64,000 bases of DNA, from positions 16,177,876-16,241,875 of the forward strand of contig NC_092567.1 of the NCBI RefSeq assembly GCF_037975245.1, read 5' to 3'. Made by a program: the position numbers and the translations under genes. The DNA comes from Apostichopus japonicus (lineage: Eukaryota > Echinodermata > Holothuroidea > Aspidochirotida > Stichopodidae). Positions within the stretch are counted from its first letter, which is position 1, and each line of letters begins with the position of its first letter. The notes beneath the pieces are model-generated. The model searched no databases. It saw nothing but the letters and a program-made list of their open reading frames with translations, and had not been told where the DNA came from. Below, piece by piece: positions 37,303 through 49,189 of this stretch.

Positions 37303-40300
37303 GTTCCAAATGTATAGCAAAGCAAAGAGGATGGACAAGCAAACAGGTAATTAACATCATCTTCTTCTTTTTATAATCATTCTCCTTCTTCTCCATTTAC
37401 CTCCATAACTTTTTATTCCTTCTTAATTACAGAATGGGAAAGATGTCAACAATCACTGAATCATCTTAATTTACCCGCCATAATCTGCCTAACAGCTGGA
37501 TACAATTTAAAGCATGACGAAATTGGAAAAATTGTAGATGCAACGAACCCTGGTCAAGTATTTATTGACTTACTAAAAAGCAACGGTTACATCAATCACA
37601 GTAATATAAACTCAATTACTGATGGATTTCAAAAGATGTCCCAAGAAGGGGATGTTTCTGTTATTAAGGACCAGCTTGATGCTCTACTGGGAATTGGCAA
37701 TGAAGGTAGAAACCGTGCGTTTATCTAGTTTCTTGAATTTCGAAAATATGGTGAAAATGGTTCATAATCATTACATATAGCATTACTCTTGATACGATAC
37801 ATATGTTAACTACAGTTTCAATTAATTAGTGGGATGGTAGCCATTATTCCGTTGACCGGTAAAGCTGATGTGTGTTATAATTTCTTAATATGTGGTACAT
37901 GTATGACCATTTGCTACTGAGAAGGATTTACAAACAGAAAATACAAAACACAAAATTTTAAATGTAATGATTGACTGGACTAATCAGACTACTCTAAAAG
38001 TTCCGCCAATAATTTTGTCCACAATTTAACAGAAAGTGAATGAAACTTTTATGAAAAGGATAAAATCAGCAATTTGAACTATCTTTACAATGCACGTGTA
38101 CTAGTCAAACATAGAGACAGTTGTTTAGACCAGTCATTAGTTCAAATGGCCTTTGAGAAATGAATTCGTCTGTTAGTAATTTTTGCACAGTAGCATCTGC
38201 TGACAGCATGTGTAGCGTTGTTATAACACTTCAGTTTATACAGATAAAAAAATCTTAATTGTAGTACAAACTGATCAAGCAATTTACATTGGCTGAGATT
38301 ATTGTAGTTTTAACAGTTTTATTCTCAATATTCCATATTCTACACAAGGTACTTGGCAAATATGATTTGTAAAAATACTTCAGAGCTGTTTCTTTGCATA
38401 TCGTAATACATTAATGCGGAACTCTATTAATTCTTAAGTGGAGGTAATGTATCAACAACATATCAAATAGATTTAAATTCGATCTAACTTGACCCAACAT
38501 GAACATTTACCACATTAAAATTGTAATATTTAGTACGGCTTATGGGCTACAATGTTGGTTCAACGAGTGTAAGCAGTAAGTATAACTTCGTATAACGCAT
38601 TTAGTTAGTCCTAGATATTTAATAATTGACAGTTTTGAGAATGACAACATTGAATGACATAAATTTGGTATTTTGATTCCTTTAAGATGATTTCGAAACG
38701 AGAATGGCCAATTACACTTACCAACGTCCGTTAAGTACCGTCCGAGATTATGGAATTGTCCTCACAGGAAAGACTGGTTGTGGGAAGAGTTCTACTGGTA
38801 ACTCCATTCTTGGAAGAAAAGCTTTTAAATCAGATGCATCTGCAAAATCTGTAACACCTGTAGCGTCTTATGCGACGTCTGAATATGGAGATCGTACCCT
38901 AGCAGTAGTAGACAAGCCCGGGGTACACGACAATGACAGATCCGATTCCATTGTACAGCAGGAAAACGCAAGAACTGCGTTTTTGCTCCGAGAAGGAGTG
39001 CACTGTTTTATCATTTGTATGAATGCAAGCGAGTCACGGGTCACGAAGGAAACAAAACAGTTTCTGGATGCAGTGAAGGTATTTCAATTAACACGATAAC
39101 AAGTTTACTAAATTGCAGTACGGTTCAACTTATGATGGTTTAAAAATCTGGGAACTGTTTAGGATACGAAAAGAACACATTGTTTTGTTCATTTTTGAGA
39201 AGTTGTTAAATGATATTTTCAAGTAACTTTGGAATCATTACCTTATGCAGAATACATGTATGTTAGTATGTGCACCCTTGTGATCTTGCTTCGTTACTAT
39301 GCAATTCAGCATTTATATTAATATCATTGCACCTGTCACTAGATTTTAAGGTTGGACTATCTGATAAATCGCAAACGGGGGGGGGGGGGGGGGGGAGCAC
39401 CCTCATGTCACTCCGGAATCAATGTCATACATGATTGTCTTTTCCCACACTGGCTCAATTATAGAATCATTAGAAAATGATTACGTAACACAATGCATGC
39501 AGGTGATGAATAGCAATAGCGGTTTGTCTGTTATGTCTTTATTCTTGTCAAATGTTGAATTTACGAAAAGAAAACATATACCCAGTGGACTGTGTGAATG
39601 GAAAGCATAACCAATTGTCTTATATCTTACACTGTGTTAACATGGGATAACGCACTGACATCGCACTGGCACACTAACAAAAATCTCAAGGTTATTTTAG
39701 TCCCTCGGGATCTGATCACGGGTACATTGACATGCAGGGTGCATCCAGTGATCTGAAGAATCTTCGAAAAATCTCTGATGCACTTTACTAAAGAACAAGG
39801 GAGTACGGGGAACGTTCCCCTTCCCATGTTTTGTTCATATTGCACTAAACAAATTAAAACCTGCACTACACATGCACTACACATACTCTCTCTTATGACC
39901 TTACCCCAGGACGGGAAACAGACTACGTATGTGCTCTACCTCCTTATAATTCCCAATTGCTCCAAGGTCGTCCTATACATAGTTTGAATTGGGAAAAGCG
40001 CAGAAATTGGTTGGAGAATAGATAATAACTAGAAAAGAACTGTACATAAGTGATAATTTGATCAACTCAAAAAGGAAAGTATTCTGTTCCAAGCACTGTT
40101 ACTATACTATCTAATTGATCCGGAAAAAATGGTTTCTTTTGTCACAACAGGGTTTTTATTATCACAACGGTCCACCAGTAGAAAAAGACGATACATTATT
40201 ACTATGATAAGAGTTATTTTTGCTACTTAGAATAACAATAGCCTAACAATTGATGTGTTTTCTAATGTATCTTCCTTCTACAACCGGCTAAATGTGGTTT

Positions 40301-41654
40301 AAGAACTAAATTAACTTCATACCCATGAACGATTAAGAAACAAACTTTACTTATGCCCGATGTGGACCAAATCTAGACCAAGTCTAGAAACAACCAGCAA
40401 CCATAATTCCTTAAAATATGGGTATTGGAATTAGCCCTTCATACAACAACGTCAGGTAGTGGTACCGGCTTTTACCAAAATCAAAACACTTTTTAAGATC
40501 ACAGCGTTCGTATTTCTTGACTCATTTTCTGATGACGAGCGCGTTTTCTAATTCAAATACAGTGTAAGAATTATTTACTACATCCTTGAAGTATTTAAAT
40601 GAATTATCTTAACGATGCACATAACATTTTATATGTCACATATTAAATACATCCTTTTCATCACAAGCTTTTCGGCATCTAACCTGTATTTTCATATTTA
40701 TTTTTATTTACGTTTACATTTTTCTCTTCCAACGTGACATCAATTAATGACCTTATGTATGCATTGAAGGATTGATATGGGCTAGCATAACAGATGAAAG
40801 CTAAGAAATTTTCTAGAATGAATATGACACATTACAACAGCATATAATTTCATTCTACCATTAGTAATGACAACATTTTCATCATCTTTTGTCAGGTCAG
40901 TGGCCATGTCGATTTCTTTGACTACTGTATGCTGGTTTACACGAAACCTGAATCGGCGCTATGCGATATGTCACTTAACACATTTTTGGAGAAACAGAAG
41001 GAAAATGCGGATATGAAATCATTTCTAGGAAAAATTGGTGACAGGGTGCTGGCTGTAAACAACAAGGCCACAGATAAAAGAGAAAAGACACGAAACAAAG
41101 ATGCCATCATTGCAATGGTGGACAAAGTGATCGAAAATAACATGATCAAGTGTCAGCCCATAGCTTTTACCAACGATACTTTTAAAAAAGCAAAGGAATT
41201 GCGTGAAAAAGTGGTTTCAGTGGTTAAGAGGGAAAATTGTCATCCATCCTTGGTGAATGCAGTGATCGAAACGGTTATATGGTTTTCAAAGTGGGGAACT
41301 ATTGCAGAAGAGAAATTTGTAGAGAAGGTCATTGACATTCTCTGTAAAAGTGAACAATGTGAAAATGAGGGTACGAAATTGGTATTTAGAAACGATGATG
41401 AGGTTATCACTGTTCCTGTTGTCGATTGTGAAACACACATCAAGATGATATATAAAGAAATACAATTGAGTATTGGCAAATTGTATAAACTGTTGGGAAC
41501 CATACTTAAATACAAAAAGACGTACGTTGTAACCTCAGGAGCATTGGCCACAGGAGCGGGCTTGTTAGCAGGTATGACCGGCATAGGTGCAGTGGGAGCT
41601 ATACTGGGTGTTCCTGCCGTTATAGCGTATGGTATCGGGGGCAAAATGAGCTGA
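37303..41654 (+). CDS. Death-fold (DED-like) + GIMAP/AIG1 GTPase fusion
   Basis: Coding exons: 37303-37346 (ATG at 37310), 37433-37705, 38687-39078 and 40896-41654. All junctions are GT-AG, phases 1, 1 and 0, and the joined frame is open for 486 residues. Residues 13-100 look like a six-helix death-fold domain, closest by eye to DED/CARD: VFIDLLKSNGYIN, an Asn-Ile-Asn turn, then GFQKM and VIKDQLDALL. The AIG1 domain follows: intact P-loop GKTGCGKSST (131-140), the VT pair (159-160), G3 as DKPG (179-182, Lys for the usual Thr), G4 position TKPE (250-253, Glu for Asp) and G5 VNNKA (288-292). The last ~40 residues are Gly/Ala-rich and hydrophobic, perhaps a membrane-inserting tail. Vertebrate GIMAPs lack a death fold. 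Coupling GTPase assembly to apoptosis or immune adaptors is inference. The start is uncertain: polypyrimidine plus AG at 37281-37302 argues against the earlier ATG at 37127. Confidence 0.85.
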
Positions 41655-41964
41655 TTTAACAATCAATCACTGTTGTTGATGCATGGTGGTAAGCATTAGG
41701 CTCAAAACATTTGCAAACGCAAGTGTTAGAGAAATATTTGCAAAGTGACCGTTGAAGAAAGAAACAGGACACTTTTTTTTTAAATCTTTTTTTTGTTTTA
41801 CATATCTTCGTAGAATGATCAAAATGCTGACAATATGTACCCAGCATGGCTGTCTGATTATTTTGCCTGCAAGAATATTGAAATTTGTGAACGCAGCCTC
41901 CGAAATTGGTATAGTTTTGGTTGTATTTATAATGGAACGCACCTTTCTTGTAAGAGTAATTCAG

Positions 41965-41970
41965 AATAAA
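41965..41970 (+). terminator. Poly(A) signal of fusion gene
   Basis: AATAAA lies 311 bp past the stop at 41654. It is the first canonical signal downstream. Confidence 0.4.
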
Positions 41971-42532
41971 AACTTAGATTTGATGATAAACCTCAAGTTG
42001 GTACAACATTACGACATAACTTATGTCAATTGCAGCCAAGTGAATGAAAGCAACATTATGAATTCCATAATGTAGTACGCAACACAAAAAATGTATTAAT
42101 GGCGTCAATCATCATATTCGGCTCATATATATAGCAAACCATAATCCGTATAAAAATATAAGCCAATGAAATTTGGGTAGGCTAAGTCAACACCTGACCT
42201 GTGTCTCCTTATAGTAATAGGCTTGCAGTTTACTTCTAATATATCTAATAATATGTGAATACAATTTGAACAGTATTGAATATTTTGCGCATATGTATTT
42301 GCTTATACTTTGCTATGTCTACTAAACAAGAGCCCATATGTACGGCTCTTTGTTAATTCTGAGGATTTTCGTTTTATTTCGTTGAGCCTTCTATAATTAT
42401 ATTCAAAATACGCCATTACTACAGTAAAATACAAATACAAAAATATCAATACACATTAATAAAAATGTTGTAGGCACTCTCCTTACCCAGCACGGTTTAT
42501 ATAATTCACTGTAATATATAGGTGATCTTATC

Positions 42533-43009
<477 letters not shown>

Positions 43010-43010
<1 letters not shown>

Positions 43011-43880
43011 TTTTTTTTGGTGTTTAACGGAAGGTTTTTAGACCAAAACTCGTACGCCTCTAGTGAATTATAATACCTTGTCATATGGCTTGTCGTTTTG
43101 TGAGAATAAATTAAAAAAAATTTCGTATGGTGTAGAGTCATAATCAGATATCAAGTTTTCGCAGTTGCGCATAGGTGTTCTTTTGGTCGTTTATTTTTTA
43201 GATTTAATACATGTTGGTGAGCTACTGAAATATTTTGTCCTTTAAGCTGTATGGCGGCTTGTTTAATTGTAAAATGGTTGATAATTGGTTGATACATTAA
43301 CTTCCAACAAATGTTCTCTAAATTTGTCAATTCTTGTCTTTATCGCGTTTTCTTTGATTAATTGAATCTTTTATCGCACGTATGTACTTGGCATGCTATC
43401 ATCTTTTGAACTGGGAAAGAGGGCTTTTCACCTGAACGTTTCACTTGCAATGTTAAACGAAGCATTTAATAAACTCTTTTCTGTGATATCACCATGCTGT
43501 GACTCTTTATGCGTACTTTTGGAGGAACCGCATCAGACGGTGTTGTACTGTATTCTTGCGAGTCTTCTGTAATCTACTATTTCTTATTAGTTTATCAAGG
43601 TTCGGTCCTTTGAGGACCCAGAAATTGTAAGTTCAATAGCGTTTTTTACAAAAATGGCTAGGCTAGGCCTAACGTTATGCCAACGTTAGGCTGTATTTGT
43701 AGAAAGTAAACAAAGTAAACAACATTTGTACTTTGAAATTCGTAGAAGAATTGGAAAATTGAAGAAAAGTTGAAATTTCCAACGTCTCATTAGGGCCACC
43801 GTGCATCTACAGAACTAAGTTGTAACTCCACATGTCAATCATCACCGAAATCGGGATTTGGAATATGTTAATGAGCTAAA
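43010..43880. other. No gene; one perfect inverted repeat
   Basis: A 10-bp inverted repeat gcctaacgtt/aacgttaggc (43667-43691, spacer atgcc) lies here. Nothing else was recognised. Confidence 0.45.
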
Positions 43881-44325
43881 TCGATGACATGTCGATTTAA
43901 ATAAGTATATGTCAATTTGAGATGCTAGAAACTGGTATAAGTCCACAGAAATTGGCTTCTACCGATTTAATTAGACATATCATCGATTTATTTTACATAT
44001 CATCGATTTAAATCGGTATATGTCGATTTAAACTGGTATAAGTCGAATGAAACTGGTATATATTGATTTAAATTGACATATACCAGTTTCATTCTACATA
44101 TCATAGATTTAAATCGACATATACCAGTTTACTTCGACATATCATCGATTTATTTTACTTATCATCGATATAAATCGATGATAAGTAAAATAAATCGACG
44201 ATATGTAGAATGAAACTGGTATATATCGATTTAAATCGGTAGAAGTCAATTTCAGCTGTTGGAAACTGGTATAAGTCGAAGGAAACTGGTATATGTTGAT
44301 TTAAATCGGTATAAGTCGATCTCCC
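43880..44325. repeat. Palindromic short-unit satellite
   Basis: Many variants of cgatttaaatcg, ctggtata and acatatcatcgat appear in both orientations. The centre is a perfect inverted repeat with 24-bp arms (44146-44169 and 44174-44197) and a 4-nt spacer. Similarity between the arms continues outward for about 75 bp with mismatches. The whole could fold into a long hairpin with TTTAAA and ATCGAT palindromes nested in each arm. Confidence 0.85.
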
Positions 44326-44859
44326 ATGATTTGAGACTAATGGCCCCCCATTAACCCCATCGATATGGTATACCCCTAACAGTTCCCTCCTTTTGGATCC
44401 CAATGGATCAAGAGAGGGAAACGACCAAATCAAAAGTTATATATAAATATGAAGGTTTGCTTTTATCAGGGTTGCCCAAACATTTCTGTCACAAAGCAAA
44501 GTTTTTGTCTTTCCATATCTGTATCAGGATGGGATACTTCGTTCTTCCGTTCTTCATAATTAAATATCATACTCTACTGCCATCTCTGAATTGACGTAAT
44601 TTCCTGTAAATGTGACGGATAATTTTGTTCACTTTTTTCTCTCCGATAGAAATCAGTTTGTTTGACAGAGCGCTATGTGCGTCCATTTGTTGGGTCTCAA
44701 TTTCTAGAGAATCGGAGGAAATTTGTTATTCTACATAATAAATGTAAAGGTAGAAGATTATCAGATTTGCCAAAACTTGGGTCATAATATGATGCACTGT
44801 AAAATGTTGACGTCGGTTTGCTAGGTAAAAAAAAGAAATAGTAATTCTCATTAATATAA

Positions 44860-46440
44860 ATAACTATCTTTACTTCTTGACAATCATGTTAGAAATCGTT
44901 TTTTGTTTACATTAGTAGTAGCTAAGAATGAACATTAAATAAAAAAATTAATTGCACTTCTTTTATTAAAGTGCTAAGAAAACTTAAATGTTTATTTTCT
45001 TCATTTCATTAATTTTCTGATCTCGTTAATTTAAAATTTTTGTCGTATATCAAACTGTGAAGATGGATACGATGACTGAAATAAAATGACAAGAGTGAAA
45101 TTATTGAAATACATATTCTTGATTATTATTATTATACGAAGTTTATATAGCGCCTTATTCAATTAAAAAATTGCTCTAAAGCGCTTTACAACAAAAGATA
45201 AAAAATTGTTAAAAGTATAAAAGTTAAAAAGGTGTCTTATTGATGTCTTATTTATAGTCTTGAATATCGGTCTTTATATATAATGCATTTATTCTAATCA
45301 TATTACTATAATTGTTACAAATGAAGTGTTTGCAATGACAAGAGGACCAACTTCAATGATCAAATGTAATTATCAAGAACGATGTATATAAAAATATCAA
45401 TTTATCCAATGTGTATATGAGACTATATAATGATGTTTGGAAGAAGTTTTCATATCATCGTTGTAATTTGCATAGTTATCATCGTGATCTAATCTAAAAG
45501 ATTCTATTAGTCCCCAAATATCAGTAAATTGTATTTTGCAACAACTATTTATCCTTGCACGGGCTGACGAATATAACCGTTGTCCACTAGTCACCAATAA
45601 AGAATGCACGTTCTTGTATACTGCCGTACTTCTTGAATTTATTCTACGTTGACTATCAAAATCCAACCCTTACTTCTTGTTGTATATAAAATACTACATT
45701 AAATTGTGTTAGGGTTAAGCGTCGGGAATCTTGTCATATTATTTTGCCGTGGGTAATAGCATTGCATGGGGGGGGGGGTGGATGTTGCGATATGTTATGT
45801 CGCCTCGGAGCACATAGCAACACATAAATAATCTAATTCGCAAAAATTTAATCAACAATAATCGAAGTAGTGCGTTGGTCTAGCGCCATTACTTTCATAC
45901 CATATATGATTGTGATATGTAATACGTGTTGTTATGTTGTTTTGTCCGTTGCTAGGGACCAATGCCGTGACGATACTATTACATTAACCAGTGTTGCCAA
46001 GGTACAAATAAATCCTTTACTTGATAAAAATGAATCCACAATTTTTTTGCACGGAATGATTTATGTTCATAAATGAAAGACTTTGAAAGACTTTGTCAGC
46101 AACACAATAATATAAAATGGTAATTATACGTTATGTAAATGAAACTTAAAATGCAGGAAATTAATTGATATATATATAAGCTCAACTGGGTTACCGTACG
46201 ATGCACCTTTCTACTAAATGTTATATTGTCTAGACGATTTAAAAGTATTTGAATTTGTTCAAGTGAAATAACGACGAGCTAAAATATACCATTGAGACAT
46301 GCATTGCCACCCAATACACACAGAGAACAGTATGTGTTATTAGGATTACAGTAAGAACTGAGGATATGTGTAATTTCAACAAATCCAGTTGTTGTAATTT
46401 ATCAGATTTGTCAGCTCAATCCTGTTTTAACTGTGAGTGG
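44860..46440 (+). repeat. Module D, copy 2
   Basis: Matches 10895-12010. It differs by about 580 bp of extra sequence at about 44950-45530, which includes a LINE/SINE tail. The copy of the 70-codon frame is at 45870-46076. Confidence 0.7.
45120..45205 (-). mobile_element. LINE/SINE 3' tail fragment
   Basis: Read on the minus strand it has gtaaagcgctttagagca, then ggcgctatataaac, and ends in an (ATA)n tail. That is a common 3' end of LINEs and the SINEs they mobilise. Similar tails lie at about 21560 (plus) and about 63855 (minus). Confidence 0.55.
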
Positions 46441-46448
46441 GTGTGTAA

Positions 46449-46454
<6 letters not shown>

Positions 46455-46515
<61 letters not shown>
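46455..46515. repeat. (TA)n microsatellite
   Basis: Pure TA tract at the right border of module D copy 2. Confidence 0.9.
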
Positions 46516-46517
<2 letters not shown>

Positions 46518-46684
46518 TCAATATTCACAGGGCCGTAGCCACTTGAAAAATAGGGAACTATCGTAAGCTTATGAAAGTCTACACCAATTCTTAGACAACT
46601 GCAGCGACTCTCTGTACACGTGCGGCGACAACATCCCCATTAGAGTTTGTTAGCACTGTTGCGCGTTGTGCAACGACGACTCTT

Positions 46685-47591
46685 TTAGGAGGTGGTGGTG
46701 ATGGTGGTGATGGCTCGACTGATAACGGCTACGGTTGTTGGTCGCTGGTTTGGACGACGTGATCGTTTTGATTTTGACGCACAGTAACAGCAACAGCAGC
46801 AGAGGATCACAATTGCTAAGACTACTACAGCGCCCCCGGATATCTCGAACGGCCACCATCCCTGGTTACTTTGGTCACTTTGGTCACTTGAATCATATGG
46901 ATAGTCTACAAGAGATGAAATTAAGAAAGAGACGAACGTTTGTGTAATCAAGATTCTGTAGGAAACAACGAAACAAAAACGGAGTACTTTTAACTGAGAA
47001 TCAGTATTTTCTCATTTGGGTACAGATTAGTACAAAATTGTTGTCATTTGAACCAATTTAGCCAACTTCCACCTAATGGGAAAACCTTCTTTTCTATCCA
47101 TATTAGCTTACTTGTGAAAATGACAAATTTACTTTAAGATAGAAAATGAGAAATGAAAGCTGTGAAAATAATTAGACCGTTTTGGTTATGTAATGCTGAC
47201 CTTCAGTAAACACATTTTAATTACTTTGAGAAACCGAATACAGGTTATCACTAAAGTGTGATTAATCGAGTAATTAGTACGGTACTTTGTGGGCACTACA
47301 ACCCTGTAGGCTCTCGGTGACTCGACGGTGACCCGGTCTCAAGTCGGACACGGGTCCCACGGAAGCCGTGCTTATAGGATTGGACTCGGATGTTGTGGAT
47401 TCTACTACCATTCTGGGTTTATATATGACACCAATGAGCTGATTAATGATCAACATGGTCACCATTGATGTGATTATTTCAGTATTTTCTATATGTCATA
47501 TTTATCTAAATTTTCGTTAGCTAACCTTGAAGTTCGTAGCTGGTACCGTAAAGTAAATCAGCTCCATTCAGCACCGTACTCCCAGTCGAAA
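46685..47591 (-). CDS. 3' exons of a single-pass membrane protein
   Basis: Two minus-strand exons: 47591-47526 (66 bp, acceptor ctctgtctag, donor GTTAGC) and 46905-46685 (acceptor cttgtag, stop TAA). Phase 1 joins them and the frame stays open. The product part has 94 residues: a Ser/Asp/Gln-rich extracellular stalk (DSSDQSDQSNQ), a WWPFEISGG lead-in, a transmembrane helix (GAVVVLAIVIL), a run CCCCCYC that is a likely palmitoylation site, a basic stop-transfer segment (SKSKRSRR) and a short Thr-rich tail. Upstream exons, and so the ectodomain, are not identified. I cannot name the family; the shape is that of a type I receptor or adhesion protein. A GC-richer open stretch between the exons (47274-47415) may be an alternative exon. 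Confidence 0.55.
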
Positions 47592-47599
47592 CTAGACAG

Positions 47600-48990
47600 A
47601 GAAAGTAGGAGAAAAAAGATCAATCCTCGTTCTGAGAACTAGGCGGAAAGTAAGTTATACGAAATTCGACTTACTTGTTGAGTTTTGCAAAAGTTTACTT
47701 CATTCGTTATCAAGACTAATAGTCTAACATAGTTAATTAACTTATTTGTGAACTACTCCTTTAACACACGATTAGCTTAGTAAGTAATTTAATTGATTGT
47801 CATACATTCATGCATAATGACTGTCCCTGATAGAAAGAGTTAGAAGAACTATTTATTTTCGGAACCTCATTCAAAAAGCAAGTCACTGAAGGGTAAGAGG
47901 ATATAACTTCACATCTACCTTGATCCCTTCAAATACTCCCCCCCCCCTTCTCCCCTCAACTGATTGGACTATGGAATGTATTAAATATGCACATCAGAAT
48001 CGCTCCTAAGTACGTATCTTTTCTAAAATTGGGCTTGATTTTGAGTATTTCTATTATATTGGTAAATTGTCGATTAAATAAGTAGTCAGGTCCTACAACA
48101 GTGCTTCGCTAATTCAAATAATAAAGAAAATATATGTTTGCTATTACTGAGAATCCTTTAGAATCCCTTAAGCTTTTTTGAGGTACAACATTTGTGTAAC
48201 TTTTATGTGACACCGTGGTTCGCATTAATTACCATTACCTCTGATAATACCCCACCCCCCACCCCACCCCAAGAAAAATCACTGGCCGAATAAGATATCA
48301 TTCCCCTTTTCAAGTTCCTGTTATCTATATTTCTTAAACTTCCCACGAGAGTATATATTTTGTATCAGAATTATTTTTGAATGAATTGTTAAGTTGTCAG
48401 TTTCATGTTTTAATCAGTGCGATAAAGACCAATAATAAGATTGGGTTTTTGTGTCTCCTAACCTTAAAGCGGGGAGGGGAGTGCGGGTAGAGGAAGGGGT
48501 TAGTTGTTCATGAAAGTAATTTTCTTTAACACACAGTGGATCAGTTTTTACTTCGCGTGCTCTGGGGAAAATCATTAATTGATCCTTTACTCGGCTATGT
48601 TATGTCGTCTACACATTTCACCGGACCCCTTTAAGTAACCACATGACTATATATATCTGGCCGTCCACTCTCGTCTGGCCGGTGGCTTGCATTTTACATT
48701 TTTACAGTTGTTCAGTGGAATTTTGTTTGCATTGTATGAATTATAGAAAAACACCAAATGGGAGAAATATATTTGGCAACTCTCTAAACATGTGTCCAAA
48801 GTTTTGTAGGTAATTTTCCCGGTGGGGAGGGGGAGGCGGGGCCCTGAGTCTCATTTTGGTTTGTTTAGCATAGAAAATAGTCACAAGAATTATTACGATC
48901 ATAAAAATGTACAGCTGGGAACATTTTCATGAAGCTATTGTGTACATGAATCCTTTACCTTTTCCCGATTTTTCCCTTATACTTTGCAAA
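47600..48990. other. No gene recognised
   Basis: C-rich and G-rich short runs (47938, 48250, 48470, 48825) in AT-rich DNA. No supported exon. Confidence 0.35.
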
Positions 48991-49008
48991 TTATTTCTTG
49001 TTGTTTAG

Positions 49009-49186
49009 CAACTACCAATACCTGCCTTCACCCCTCCCAACATATCATGTGCCGGTAGTAGTTCAACCTGGCGGCGACTATTACAGTCAAGCAACTATTC
49101 CGGTGGTCAATGCCCTTGAGCCTGTTGAAATCCTGAGATTATACGTTTACAGTGACCCAAGCCTCCGCATACCAATGTCCTACTAA
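49009..49186 (+). CDS. Possible terminal exon, Pro/Tyr-rich
   Basis: A strong acceptor (ttgttgtttag) precedes 58 open codons and a stop. The peptide is rich in Pro, Tyr and Val (YLPSPLPTYHVPVVVQPGG) and looks like a cytoplasmic tail. I found no upstream partner exon. It could be chance. Confidence 0.28.
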
Positions 49187-49189
49187 ATC

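Noticed and set aside
41240-41662. 140-codon minus-strand frame over the last GIMAP exon
   Set aside because: Shadow of the plus-strand coding exon.
41752-42075. 107-codon frame after the fusion gene
   Set aside because: Lies in the probable 3' UTR, spans the poly(A) signal and resembles no family.
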